Shown here in pieces: positions 32,912-42,758 of a DNA stretch of 64,000 nt. Under the pieces are notes generated by a model. It did not search any database, was not told the origin of the DNA, and saw nothing but the letters and a program-made list of their open reading frames with translations. The DNA lies in contig NZ_JAIZZN010000016.1 of assembly GCF_020443565.1 (NCBI RefSeq), positions 1-64,000 of the forward strand, in the 5' to 3' direction. The first letter of the stretch is position 1; each line of letters begins with the position of its first letter. Source of the stretch: Clostridium sp. CS001 (GTDB lineage Bacteria > Bacillota > Clostridia > Clostridiales > Clostridiaceae). A program made the translations under genes and the position numbers.

Positions 32912-34474
32912 TTATAACAATTTCTCTATAATTTCAGCTCTTTTATATGAACTGTTTATTATTTCTTTTGGGTACCCCATATATTCTAAAAGCTTAATTG
33001 CATTTCTTGTTTTAGAGATCCCCTTTTTTATTTTATAATCGAAGCTTAAGCCACTACTAGTGTCAACATTTTCACTGAAATAATAAAAATCATAATTCTC
33101 TTTTAAGATGTCAGTAAGCTCCCTATCATGGGTAGCTACTATAGAAATAGTTTTACCATTATTCAGATATGTTAATATTTCTGCTGACATAGCAATTCTT
33201 TCTATTGGATTTGTCCCCCTAAATATTTCGTCTATAGGACAAAATACAGGAACATTCTTTTCTAAAGCTTTAATGATTCTAAGAATTGCTTCTACCTCTG
33301 CCATAAAGAAACTCTTTCCTTTTGTTAAGTCATCATTGGGGCTGATTGAGGAAACTATGTTAAAAAATGGTGCTTTGTACTCTTTAGCCAAAACAAAATA
33401 AAAACTTTGAGCCAAAATTATATTTACCCCCAGCATTCTTAAGAAAGTAGACTTCCCAGCCATATTTGTACCTGTAAGGACAATTCCATGATTTTCTATA
33501 TTTATTGAATTCGAAACTGGGTTATCAATAATAGGATGAATTCCATCAGTTATATTTAAAGCAATTTCCTTTATAAACTTAGGTTTAACACATTGATGAT
33601 TTAAATTATGTTTATATGCCGAAATAGAAATTAGCGCTTCTAATTCACCAACTGTATAGTAAAGATCCATTAAAACTTCTTTTTCATGTTTGATCTTATC
33701 AGATATAGCATAATATGCACTTTCTTCTAATAGAAAAATTACGGAAAGCGACTCAAATAATCCACCCCACATATTTACAACTCCTATTAATCTTGTGCCT
33801 CTTTCTATATCCTTTACTGATTTAAGTATCGCTGTTATTTTATTCTTATAATAAATAATTTCTTTATCATTTATACTAACTATTTTTCTAGCTGCCTTTA
33901 TATTTTTTCTTAAATAAAATATACCATTAGACTTAATATCCTTTACTTCTCTAGTATTTATAAGCATATTAATAGAACTTAATGCAACTATTCCTAACAT
34001 AAATTTCACATTTACAAATATTGAAAGAAGAATTGCTACTAATGGTAATACCTTACCAAGAAAAGTATATATGTAGTATTTAGCTTTATTTATAGTAAGG
34101 TCATTCTCCATCATATCCAAAAAGCAATTTTTAGAATCAGTATTTAAATCAAAAAAGATACATTGAAGATTTTCCCTAAGCTTACTGTTATCTTTAAATA
34201 CCTGTATTAGTTTTCCTCTTTCTTTTAACTTTTCTTCCTCCATTAAAGGGTTTCTAAGCATTGAATATAAAGCCGCTTCCCCCGGACTGCTATATGTTCT
34301 ATCTAGCTTTGTATACACCTTATTCATATCTAAATCGTCCCAAGTTTGATTGTCTAAAGTGTAATCACTTTTTTTACTCATATCAAATAACTTCTTAATC
34401 CTGTCAAAATTTCTTACTTTATCTATATCCCCGCTATAATCATTTCTTATTGATCTCAAAAACCTTCTGCTCAT
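32912..34474 (-). CDS. membrane-embedded MutS-family ATPase (mismatch repair-like)
   Basis: 520 residues. The C-terminal 220 form a MutS domain V ATPase: Walker A reads GTNMAGKST (MutS has GPNMGGKST), then PIDEIFRGTNPIER and SIVATHDREL. The N-terminal part lacks the mismatch-binding domain and instead holds hydrophobic stretches (about 135-180 and a weaker one near 250). It therefore probably does not act in mismatch repair; its work is unknown. It is like the short MutS relatives common in Clostridia. AAGGGG precedes the ATG. Confidence 0.85.
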   Translation of the reverse strand: MSRRFLRSIRNDYSGDIDKVRNFDRIKKLFDMSKKSDYTLDNQTWDDLDMNKVYTKLDRTYSSPGEAALYSMLRNPLMEEEKLKERGKLIQVFKDNSKLRENLQCIFFDLNTDSKNCFLDMMENDLTINKAKYYIYTFLGKVLPLVAILLSIFVNVKFMLGIVALSSINMLINTREVKDIKSNGIFYLRKNIKAARKIVSINDKEIIYYKNKITAILKSVKDIERGTRLIGVVNMWGGLFESLSVIFLLEESAYYAISDKIKHEKEVLMDLYYTVGELEALISISAYKHNLNHQCVKPKFIKEIALNITDGIHPIIDNPVSNSINIENHGIVLTGTNMAGKSTFLRMLGVNIILAQSFYFVLAKEYKAPFFNIVSSISPNDDLTKGKSFFMAEVEAILRIIKALEKNVPVFCPIDEIFRGTNPIERIAMSAEILTYLNNGKTISIVATHDRELTDILKENYDFYYFSENVDTSSGLSFDYKIKKGISKTRNAIKLLEYMGYPKEIINSSYKRAEIIEKLL

Positions 34475-34559
34475 AGTTAATTACCCCTTAAGTTATTTAA
34501 AGTTATATCCTTATCTCTATTACATTATACCAACTTACGTGGATTATACCCAGTGTTTA

Positions 34560-35039
34560 TTATGGGTTCTGTTTCCGTACTCCAAACCACATAACAATTG
34601 TAGGAATAAACGAAGATACTAAAAATACATATGCATTATTAATTTCAGATTCATATATTAGAAAAAAAGAATATCCATTATACATATTATAACGCTCCCA
34701 CAAATGAGAGTTTAATAAAATATTGCTCGGACCTATCCTATCACCATTAAATGCAACTGCCCAAAGTACTATTCCTACTATTCCAGTTAAGCTAACCGAT
34801 AATAAATTTTTATATTTGCTTCCTTGATTAGTTAAGCGTTTTCCTGCCAACGAATAGTATAAGTAAACTGCTACAACAATAATAATAACAGATATAAACA
34901 TCATACTATAATGATATTTATTCGCAGCCTCCTCAGATGCCCACTTTGGTTGTCCCATAATGAAGAAAAAAAATATAATCAAAGAAGGTATACTTATTGC
35001 TATATGTATCAAAAGTGACTTCAGATTATTTTTAATCAA
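34560..35039 (-). CDS. four-helix membrane protein of unknown function
   Basis: 159 residues from a TTG at 35039 (AAGGGGCG 6-7 nt upstream). About four membrane helices: roughly 9-29, 45-66, 82-100 and 135-155. I do not recognise the family. It lies just downstream of a 34-codon membrane peptide gene on the same strand, so the two may be expressed together. No catalytic motif is visible. Confidence 0.65.
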   Translation of the reverse strand: MIKNNLKSLLIHIAISIPSLIIFFFFIMGQPKWASEEAANKYHYSMMFISVIIIVVAVYLYYSLAGKRLTNQGSKYKNLLSVSLTGIVGIVLWAVAFNGDRIGPSNILLNSHLWERYNMYNGYSFFLIYESEINNAYVFLVSSFIPTIVMWFGVRKQNP

Positions 35040-35072
35040 AAATTTCGCCCCTTTATTCCATATTATGAAATT

Positions 35073-35177
35073 TTATTTTATAAACATAGATAATATCCAT
35101 AAAGTTAATCCAATCACTCCCAATAGTTTTACAAATGATACATTTTTATATTTTATTATCCGCATTTTACTTTTCAT
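35073..35177 (-). CDS. 34-residue putative membrane peptide
   Basis: ATG at 35177 preceded by AAAGGGGTG with 7-nt spacing. The product starts MKSKMRIIKYKNVSFVK, strongly basic, and then a single hydrophobic helix (LLGVIGLTLWILSMFI) ending in Lys. It is 33 bp upstream of the four-helix protein gene. A small toxin-like, regulatory or assembly peptide is possible; no family is recognised. Support is the ribosome binding site, the helix and operon position only. Confidence 0.5.
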   Translation of the reverse strand: MKSKMRIIKYKNVSFVKLLGVIGLTLWILSMFIK

Positions 35178-35463
35178 ATTTTCACCCCTTTTTTTATTAT
35201 ACTCTTCTGCTTCTTGCTTATTTACAACCTATAAAATTATACACAATACACTATTTACGTTTACTTTGCTAAGGTTTGATTGAAGAATTTAAAGACTATA
35301 TATTTTTTCTTGTATTATGATAACAAAAGTATATATTGAGCAGAATTCTTTCCCTTCGCCTTAGTAATTCTTAATTCATTTTATTTGTAGATACGTTAAT
35401 AAAAGTACTCTTAAATACCATCTCTATCTCTACTGATATCGTTCCTGAATGCACATAATGTAG

Positions 35464-35524
35464 GTTTGAAATTTCTCCGCAGTGACTTGCAATACGAAGC
35501 GAAGGGACTATTGAAATTTCAAAC
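35464..35524 (+). repeat. family B dispersed repeat, short copy
   Basis: GTTTGAAATTTC (35464-35475) is inverted exactly at 35513-35524. Between lies TCTCCGCAGTGACTTGCAA then TACGAAGCG, matching the left arm of the 241-bp copy at 57255. It lies 9 bp downstream of the HAD phosphatase stop. The rest of 35178-35463 is AT-rich with no gene seen. Confidence 0.65.
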
Positions 35525-35532
35525 TTACCCCA

Positions 35533-36360
35533 TTATACTTCTAACACAAACTTTTCAATAACCCTTGCTACCCCGTCACAATTATTACTTTCAGTAATAT
35601 ATTGTGCAGCCGCCTTTACCTCTTCATCTGCATTTCCCATAGCAACTCCAAGTCCCGCAAACTTAATCATAGACAAGTCGTTTTCACTATCCCCTATACA
35701 AATGATCTGTTCCCTAGTTATTCCATAAAAATTCGCTAAAATTTCAACTGCATTTCCCTTTGAAACACACTTATTCATTGCCTCAAAATTATTAAAGCGA
35801 GAACTTACTACTTCAAACTCATCCATATTCCTTAGCGATGCCTTTATTTCCTTTATTTTTTCTATGTTTTCATCTACTCCTATACCTTTGAAAATTTCAT
35901 TTTCATAAGTCTTAAACACCTCATCCCAATCTTTCACCACCACTATTTTAACTTGCTTATCCTTTGGCAGTGTTTTATTGACTTCTACATAGAAGGAAGA
36001 GGAATATACCAATTTCTCTGTAAAAACAGTATCACTGGTATAATAGTGAGGATATATATCATGTTTCCTAAACATAGCTAGAAGTTTCTTGCATTTTTCC
36101 ACTCCTAAAGTAGCTTTATAAACTACCTCACCTTTGTCCTTCTCCATAATAAAAGCACCATTGGAAGCTATTACTGGTGACTTTACTCCCAAAATCTCCG
36201 AGAAAAAATCAGCTGAGGTAAAGATTCTTCCCGTACACACTGCAATTCTCACTCCTTTTTCATAAGCAAGCCTTATAGCTTTAATATTTTCCTCACTAAC
36301 AATCTTTTTATCATTTAGCAAAGTACCATCCATATCTATACATATTAATTTGTATTCCAT
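35533..36360 (-). CDS. Cof-type HAD-superfamily phosphatase
   Basis: 275 residues from the ATG at 36360 (GAGGAG 8 nt upstream). Motif I is DMDGTLLN (nucleophile Asp9, acid/base Asp11), motif II CTGR, motif IV GDSENDLSM, with a Cof-type C2B cap between. It hydrolyses small phosphates, probably a sugar phosphate or a flavin/pyridoxal derivative; specificity cannot be read from sequence. Separate from the transglutaminase operon by about 80 bp. Confidence 0.92.
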   Translation of the reverse strand: MEYKLICIDMDGTLLNDKKIVSEENIKAIRLAYEKGVRIAVCTGRIFTSADFFSEILGVKSPVIASNGAFIMEKDKGEVVYKATLGVEKCKKLLAMFRKHDIYPHYYTSDTVFTEKLVYSSSFYVEVNKTLPKDKQVKIVVVKDWDEVFKTYENEIFKGIGVDENIEKIKEIKASLRNMDEFEVVSSRFNNFEAMNKCVSKGNAVEILANFYGITREQIICIGDSENDLSMIKFAGLGVAMGNADEEVKAAAQYITESNNCDGVARVIEKFVLEV

Positions 36361-36441
36361 ATATTTTTCTCCTCTTCTTAAGTTTTTTAGTTTAGTATAT
36401 GTTACTTTAAAATACACTTTCCTACCTAATTGGTACTTAGT

Positions 36442-38793
36442 TTACTCATTTTCACCTAGGTATTTATTTAGCAAATACCCAGTTCTTCCTTGATATTGTT
36501 TTAAGTATTCTTCTAAAAATTTATAGTATTCTTTATTATTTAGTGATGCTACTGAATGTCTGCCATAGAATTCTTCATAAGCCCCCTGAACTAAGATTTC
36601 CATTGTTGCTCTCAATGTAGAGTCTTGTATTCCTTGCACAAACTCTAAGTCACCTTGATATTCTGCTTTAACTATATTAATAGTAGCTAATCTATAGAGG
36701 TAATAATTATATAGTGGTGCTATTTCCTTACATTCAAATAACTTATTTTGCTTTTTTACCACCTGCATGATTCTAATTAAAATAAATAATATAATTGTAG
36801 TTAATATCTTTATCTCATTAATTTGCTTATCTGAAAGTAATTTTGACTTAACTATATCACTTTTATTTGCTAGCTCTATGTCTTCTTTTTCATCTTTGGG
36901 TTTACGGATTTTATTTGTCTCCACCTCACCACTAGTGACAAAGTTTTTTTGAGCTTCGCGAAGTTCTTCTAATTTCCTTTGTAATTCTTCTGATGCGGTG
37001 GGCGATGCATCCGCTACGGTCCACATATTTGAATATGCTGAAGTTCCAAGCAATACTTCACACCAAGCATGAGCATCAGCGTTAGTCACACTATATAATG
37101 CGCCTCTTTCCTCTCTCTTGATTGGAGTTTTAAATCCCTCTACATACCTTGCTGGCACTCCTGCAATTCTACACATTACTGTCATTGCTGTATTAAAATA
37201 AGTACAATATCCCTTTTTCTCCTTAAATAAAAAATAATCAATGAATTCATCACCTTCAGGCACTACAGCAACCTGCATATCATAAACATAATTTTTAGTT
37301 AAGTAATTCTTAATATCCAGTACCTTCCCTATGCTATTTTGAGAGTTTTTTGTTATTTCGTAAACTAAGTCATATATCCTATCTGAAATATTTTCTGGAA
37401 CTTGCAAATACTCACTATATTCTTTTACCATTTCAATATCTTCACCTTTTGTAGCTTCAAATCTATCTTCCTTACTAGCAACACCATGTAAAATTCTAGG
37501 TTTTGGCTGCAATAAATAATCCATCGGCACCCGGTCTTCAGTTCTTAAGAATTCACCTTCTACTAAAACCCTTTCTACGCTCTTCTTTTCAAATTCTCGC
37601 ACATTTTCAATAGTATCCATTAGGTTTTCATATTCATAAAAGTCTACATTATATTCTTTTAAAACTAATTTCCCACTTAAAACTGTTGGAATTTCATCGC
37701 AAAACAATGTTCCTTCCACCCCCGATACAGCAAATGTATTGTTAGGTACAAATATTGTATTGGTTTTGAATTTTGTGTAAGGGTATATGGTGATTGTATT
37801 TTCCCTTCTATTCATAACCTCTCCATGCTCTATATTGCCTATATATTTACCACTTAGTGTTTTAGAATAATTCTCATTAGCTTTACTCCACTTACCGCCA
37901 TCATAAAAATCATTAACATTACCCTTTAGATAATACGGCTTATCACTTTTCACTTTAAAAACTTCCTGATAATTTATAGAAATAGGACCACCTAATTTTT
38001 TTTCATTACCTTTATAACCGGAATTAGACAAATCATATTTACCTTTACTATCTGGGAATGTTTCAGATGCAAACTCATTGTTGAAATAATTATTAAAGGA
38101 AGTAAAGCCTTTCCCTTTATATTCCTGTGGTAATATAACTGTTAATTTAGCAATTATCAATGACACTGCAACTCCATAAATTAAAATATAGCTAAAGTTT
38201 AAAGATATCTTTACTCCTTGATCCTTGTATTCCCTAATCTTTTTTATGTAGGCCATAATAATAAACGTAAATAAAGAGATAAAAATATATGCAAATAGAT
38301 AATCTTTAACCACTGCATAAGAACTAGAAAACCATAGTGAAATAACCACTGCAAGAGATATCATTAATATGAATTTCTTAGCAAATCTAAATGTTATCCA
38401 CAAAATCAAAGTAGTAATTAAAGGAATTATTAACATAACTATGATTTTATATTGATAAAAATAAGTAATATCTCCTTTGTATATAAGATCATTTAAAACA
38501 ATAATATTGTTCACAACGTAGTTGTGGAACATTCTATTTACAGCTTCTGCTTTCTTAATATATAAAACAGACCCCGCACTACATATTCCAATTGTAAAAA
38601 AAAATCTATAAGCTCCTTTTCTAAGTACATAATTATAAAACCAATAAATTAAAATACCTATTAAAAATAATAAACCGGTAAGTTTATAATCAAAATTCTT
38701 AATTTTCATACCTTTTTCTAAAAGTATTAAAATAAAATTAAAATTTATGCAGATTAGAACTATATATATGAGTTTTTCCTTTATCCACCTCAC
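36442..38793 (-). CDS. membrane transglutaminase-like protein (TgpA/DUF3488 type)
   Basis: 783 residues from a GTG (GGAAGGTG upstream). About seven membrane helices in the first 230 residues, then an extracytoplasmic transglutaminase-like domain with Cys530 (GYCTYFN), His575 (DAHAWCEV) and Asp595 (ADASPT). One more helix (about 665-685) is followed by a cytoplasmic DUF4129-like tail. Third gene of a MoxR-DUF58-transglutaminase operon, a widespread trio whose function is not firmly known but is tied to envelope processes. Starts 5 bp after the DUF58 gene. Confidence 0.92.
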   Translation of the reverse strand: MRWIKEKLIYIVLICINFNFILILLEKGMKIKNFDYKLTGLLFLIGILIYWFYNYVLRKGAYRFFFTIGICSAGSVLYIKKAEAVNRMFHNYVVNNIIVLNDLIYKGDITYFYQYKIIVMLIIPLITTLILWITFRFAKKFILMISLAVVISLWFSSSYAVVKDYLFAYIFISLFTFIIMAYIKKIREYKDQGVKISLNFSYILIYGVAVSLIIAKLTVILPQEYKGKGFTSFNNYFNNEFASETFPDSKGKYDLSNSGYKGNEKKLGGPISINYQEVFKVKSDKPYYLKGNVNDFYDGGKWSKANENYSKTLSGKYIGNIEHGEVMNRRENTITIYPYTKFKTNTIFVPNNTFAVSGVEGTLFCDEIPTVLSGKLVLKEYNVDFYEYENLMDTIENVREFEKKSVERVLVEGEFLRTEDRVPMDYLLQPKPRILHGVASKEDRFEATKGEDIEMVKEYSEYLQVPENISDRIYDLVYEITKNSQNSIGKVLDIKNYLTKNYVYDMQVAVVPEGDEFIDYFLFKEKKGYCTYFNTAMTVMCRIAGVPARYVEGFKTPIKREERGALYSVTNADAHAWCEVLLGTSAYSNMWTVADASPTASEELQRKLEELREAQKNFVTSGEVETNKIRKPKDEKEDIELANKSDIVKSKLLSDKQINEIKILTTIILFILIRIMQVVKKQNKLFECKEIAPLYNYYLYRLATINIVKAEYQGDLEFVQGIQDSTLRATMEILVQGAYEEFYGRHSVASLNNKEYYKFLEEYLKQYQGRTGYLLNKYLGENE

Positions 38794-38797
38794 TTCT

Positions 38798-39958
38798 TCA
38801 CCTTCCCTCTATGATTTCCTTAAAACGAATGCATTCTATTCCTAGATTTTTAAGAAGATTAATATTTTCAGATTCATGTAAGGAATTTCCATGGTAAAAC
38901 AAATTGATCTTATATCCCATTTTCTTTAAATTCATAAGGGTATCCCTTAAGTTATCATCTATAGTTATACTTATAACTCCTATCCAATTTCCCTTAGGTA
39001 TGTGTCTTAAATTTAGTTTTATAAAGTTAGAAAAATCCGTGGTAGCATCACTTTTAGACTTTAAAAAGTACTCCATAACTCCTGTAAAGTCATCTTTAAA
39101 TTCCACTTCTATATTCTTTTGTTCTTTGGCATGTATAAATAATCTGGTTTTAATTCTAGCATTCATCATGTACTTAGTTAAAGATACAGAAAAATCAACC
39201 ATATCTTCCTCTATAATTTCACTTACATCATTACGCAAATTATTGTTATGCATATTAACGAGTAGATTACATTCCTTCCCAGAAATTGAATCAAAATTCT
39301 TTACATACATCTCTCCGTGTTTAGCGCTTAATTTCCAATGTACTTTTTTAAGATTGTCCCCTACATTATACTTTCTTATGTCCTTAATTAATGTAAAATC
39401 ATCAATTCCGCTTTTGCTATTAATGAGATTTTCATAACTATGGCGTCCAGTTAAGTTTACATCACTTAAATCGTATACTTTTGGATATACTATTATCTTT
39501 AGTTTATTATAAATATTTTTTCTAGATTTAAAAATATTAAACAAGTCATTGGTTTCAATTGATATATGTCCAAAATCATAAACTCCTCTTTTTTTAAAAA
39601 AAATTTTGGTAGTAATCCACTTGTTATTGTTAAGTCCTAAAAAAACCAAATCACCTTGATAGCCATCTATTAACTGAGAAAGCACCTTACTTTTAACGTA
39701 AACATATGGGATTGGTATTAATCCTAAATTTTCTACTATAATTGAAATACTTGTACTATCAGAAACATTATAAAACCTACTGTCATATTTGAATTTAGCA
39801 TGTATATTCTTGTTAGCTATATGCATATAACACATTCCCAGTACTATAGTAATTAAAACCATATAAAATATTGAATAGGGCAGATTACCTCCCGATACAT
39901 AAGCAAATCCAAAAGCCACTATGCTCAGGAATACAATTTTTTTATTTACCTTAATCAT
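38798..39958 (-). CDS. DUF58 domain protein (von Willebrand A-like)
   Basis: 386 residues. Two membrane helices lie at the N-terminus (about 8-45), then a cytoplasmic or membrane-associated domain with the DUF58 signature IRKYNVGDNLKKVHWKLSAK at about 200. DUF58 proteins resemble vWA domains and may act as adaptors for the MoxR ATPase encoded directly upstream. The start codon follows the moxR stop by one base, implying translational coupling. Confidence 0.92.
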   Translation of the reverse strand: MIKVNKKIVFLSIVAFGFAYVSGGNLPYSIFYMVLITIVLGMCYMHIANKNIHAKFKYDSRFYNVSDSTSISIIVENLGLIPIPYVYVKSKVLSQLIDGYQGDLVFLGLNNNKWITTKIFFKKRGVYDFGHISIETNDLFNIFKSRKNIYNKLKIIVYPKVYDLSDVNLTGRHSYENLINSKSGIDDFTLIKDIRKYNVGDNLKKVHWKLSAKHGEMYVKNFDSISGKECNLLVNMHNNNLRNDVSEIIEEDMVDFSVSLTKYMMNARIKTRLFIHAKEQKNIEVEFKDDFTGVMEYFLKSKSDATTDFSNFIKLNLRHIPKGNWIGVISITIDDNLRDTLMNLKKMGYKINLFYHGNSLHESENINLLKNLGIECIRFKEIIEGR

Positions 39959-39959
39959 A

Positions 39960-40901
39960 CTACTTCACCTTAGGAACTTGAATTGTTCTTAAGATATCTG
40001 AAATCACTTGCTGTGTAGTATAATTGTTAGCCCTAGCTGATGAAGTTAAAGTAATTCTATGACTTAACACAATTGTCACATTTGTCTTTATATCTTCTGG
40101 TATAACATAATCACGTCCATTTATCATTGCAGTTGCTTGTGCCACTCTTTGTAGCGCTAAGGATGCCCTTATGCTTCCCCCTAGGAGTATAAAACTATTA
40201 TTCCTAGTTGCACTAACTATTTTTACTATGTATTCATTTAATTCCTTCTCCACATGTATATCTCTTACTCTTTTCTGAAGGTAAATAATATCCTCATCCG
40301 TGGCAACCGGTTTTATTTCTTCAATAGGATTACTTTGTCTATATAAATCTAGTATGTCTACCTCAGCCTCTGAATGAGGATATCCTATATTTACTTTAAT
40401 CATAAATCTATCTAGTTGTGCTTCTGGCAATGAGAAAGTCCCTTCGTATTCTATAGGATTCTCCGTTGCCAGAACTAAAAAAGGCTCTCTTAATTTATAT
40501 GTAATTCCAGCCTCTGAAATTTGCTTTTCTTCCATTGCTTCAAGTAATGCAGACTGTGTTTTAGGCGATGTCCTATTTATCTCATCCGCTAGTATTATAT
40601 TGGAAAATATAGGACCTTTGTTAAACTCAAATTCCTTGGTTTTTTGACTATATATAGATACTCCAAGAATATCTGAAGGTAAAAGATCAGGTGTAAATTG
40701 AATTCTACTATAAGACAAACTTAATGATTTTGCTAAGGCTTTTATAAGTGTGGTTTTTCCTACCCCAGGAACATCCTCAATTAAAATATGACCATTAGCT
40801 AATATTCCTTTTAGAATATTATAAATTTCAACTCGCTTCCCCAATATAACTTTCTCCATGTTACATGCAATTCTTTCAATTAATTCCACTTCCTTTATCA
40901 T
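39960..40901 (-). CDS. MoxR-family AAA+ ATPase
   Basis: 313 residues. Walker A EDVPGVGKTT (about 38-47), Walker B LADEINRTSPKTQSALLEAME and sensor region ENPIEYEGTFSLPEAQLDRF are intact. MoxR ATPases act as chaperones that assemble or activate partner proteins, here probably the DUF58 and transglutaminase proteins. First gene of the operon; GAGGGGG precedes the ATG. Confidence 0.95.
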   Translation of the reverse strand: MIKEVELIERIACNMEKVILGKRVEIYNILKGILANGHILIEDVPGVGKTTLIKALAKSLSLSYSRIQFTPDLLPSDILGVSIYSQKTKEFEFNKGPIFSNIILADEINRTSPKTQSALLEAMEEKQISEAGITYKLREPFLVLATENPIEYEGTFSLPEAQLDRFMIKVNIGYPHSEAEVDILDLYRQSNPIEEIKPVATDEDIIYLQKRVRDIHVEKELNEYIVKIVSATRNNSFILLGGSIRASLALQRVAQATAMINGRDYVIPEDIKTNVTIVLSHRITLTSSARANNYTTQQVISDILRTIQVPKVK

Positions 40902-41087
40902 GATATATCCCCCTCATTATACTTTAGATTATTAACACCGTATCAGTATGATATTTTATAATATCATATTATTCATTATTTATCCATTAATTCAATTATT
41001 AACTTACTACTCCACTGCAATAATACGTTGCAATTTTCAAATTAAATCATCATTTAGATCACTTATAAAAGTATTGTAATAGTAAAA

Positions 41088-41117
41088 AAACATAACGCTA
41101 ATTAAAGCGTTATGTTT
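41088..41117. terminator. bidirectional terminator
   Basis: AAACATAACGCT / AGCGTTATGTTT with a 6-base loop and T-runs on both strands. Located just after the VanW gene. Confidence 0.85.
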
Positions 41118-41131
41118 TTTTATCATATTTA

Positions 41132-42520
41132 TTATTGTACTGCTGGAACATTTGGAACTGGAGCTAATGTTTCCTTTTTCTTAGTACCCTCTTTTATAAT
41201 ACCATTTATAACCTTATAAGTATCATTGTTTATAACTTGAGTATTAATCAAAACACCATTTTCAAAGGTTTTCCTAGTAACTCTAACTTTATATCCCGTA
41301 TAAGCCTTCTGAACGATTTCTATTTCACCTTCATACTTAGTTGGATCTGGTATCTTTTCTGTCTTTGGCTCAATACTTTCTAGTATTTCATTTGAAACTG
41401 TATAAGTTTTTTTAGCTAATGCAGAATTAGAATAAATATTAAAATAAAGATTCCTGTTTGATACATATCCTTCAATAAATATTGGATAAGTGTAGTTATT
41501 CTTAAACTTATAGTCAAGATTGCCATAATCAACTGTGGCATCCTGTCCTATTGGAATATAACCCGAAGGGAAGGTATGATGAGTTCTTTCTACTGATATA
41601 ATATCAGTTCCAAGAATTGCATTATACAAAGTTGATGAAACTTGACATATTCCTCCACCAAGCCCCTGCTCTAATTTATCTCCAACTATTACACCTGCAG
41701 ATTGATATCCTCTTTGCTGTGTTCTTTCCCCTACAATTCCATTAAAGCTAAATACATCTCCTGGCATAAGTAGTGTACCGTTTATACTTTTAGTAGATAA
41801 CCCTATATTTATCGCTCTTCCCTCTGCTGAACTTTCAAAGTTCGTGCTAAAGCTTGATATTCTTTTATCTATTGTATTTAATGTAGCAGCTGTAACCTTG
41901 GGCTTCACTTCTTGTATTGCAGCCTCTATACTTACAGTAGCTTCTGAAAGAGAACCATTAATTTTACTTTTGATGTCAGCTTTTAATTTTTCTACTTCTA
42001 GTTGCTTTCCAACTACGTCATTAGTAACGTTAAATACCCCACTACTTACCATTGTTATAGTTGCATCTACAGCCTTTTTATTTGTGTCTTTTACTATTTG
42101 TTCTATTGTCTGATCAATATATTTATCATTGTATTCAAACTTTAACTCTATTTGCCTTTGAACAGGATTTTTTATAGCTTTATATTTTTCAAACATATTC
42201 ATGTCTTTTCCATAGCTAACTGCTTCCTCTAAGGCTTCATTGATATTATATTTTGCGTCAAGTTTTGAATAATCCAAGGAATATTTCTTGTCTCCAGCCA
42301 CTATATTGATCTTTTTCTTAATGATCTGACTTGAATACTTGTCCTTTATTATATCTTGAGCTTCTTCCTTAGTTTTACCTGTTAAATCTTCATTTCCTAT
42401 TTTAACCTTAGGCAAAATAAGGGAACTCCATTGTTTCACTTTAACATAAGAGTAGCTAGTAAATGTAATGGTACCTAACAAAACTAAAACTCCTAGTACT
42501 ATAATTGCTTTTTTCTTCAT
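41132..42520 (-). CDS. VanW family protein with peptidoglycan-binding and G5-like domains
   Basis: 462 residues. An N-terminal membrane helix (about 5-25) anchors it outside the cell. Next come PG_binding_4-type repeats (about 35-220) and the VanW domain (about 245-370), with PGDVFSFNGIVGERTQQRGY, GGGICQVSSTLYNA and THHTFPSGY. A G5-like domain follows (about 385-440). Homologues include B. subtilis YoaR and the VanW of vancomycin-resistance clusters; function unproven, probably cell-wall related. Nothing here suggests antibiotic resistance. Confidence 0.93.
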   Translation of the reverse strand: MKKKAIIVLGVLVLLGTITFTSYSYVKVKQWSSLILPKVKIGNEDLTGKTKEEAQDIIKDKYSSQIIKKKINIVAGDKKYSLDYSKLDAKYNINEALEEAVSYGKDMNMFEKYKAIKNPVQRQIELKFEYNDKYIDQTIEQIVKDTNKKAVDATITMVSSGVFNVTNDVVGKQLEVEKLKADIKSKINGSLSEATVSIEAAIQEVKPKVTAATLNTIDKRISSFSTNFESSAEGRAINIGLSTKSINGTLLMPGDVFSFNGIVGERTQQRGYQSAGVIVGDKLEQGLGGGICQVSSTLYNAILGTDIISVERTHHTFPSGYIPIGQDATVDYGNLDYKFKNNYTYPIFIEGYVSNRNLYFNIYSNSALAKKTYTVSNEILESIEPKTEKIPDPTKYEGEIEIVQKAYTGYKVRVTRKTFENGVLINTQVINNDTYKVINGIIKEGTKKKETLAPVPNVPAVQ

Positions 42521-42758
42521 ATAGAATCTCCTTTCTACTCAAAAATATTATACTACACAAGCGCTAATATTTCTATATGCTTTTATCCTTGTAACCTACT
42601 TGTAACTAATTCCTCAGCCTATGTTTATTGTAAGTATTACTACTTTCTTCTTCCCTACATAACACCTTTTGTTAACCATTAATAATCTTTTTATTTTAAT
42701 TCCACCTCTTCTATGGTAAAATTATTCCAATACTAATTCATTTTTGAGGAGTGATAAT

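Noticed and set aside
41042-41066. further family A hairpin (TTAAATCATCATTTAGATCAC)
   Set aside because: It shares the lead TTAAATCATC, but the supposed stem arms do not pair and CTGCAATA is missing.
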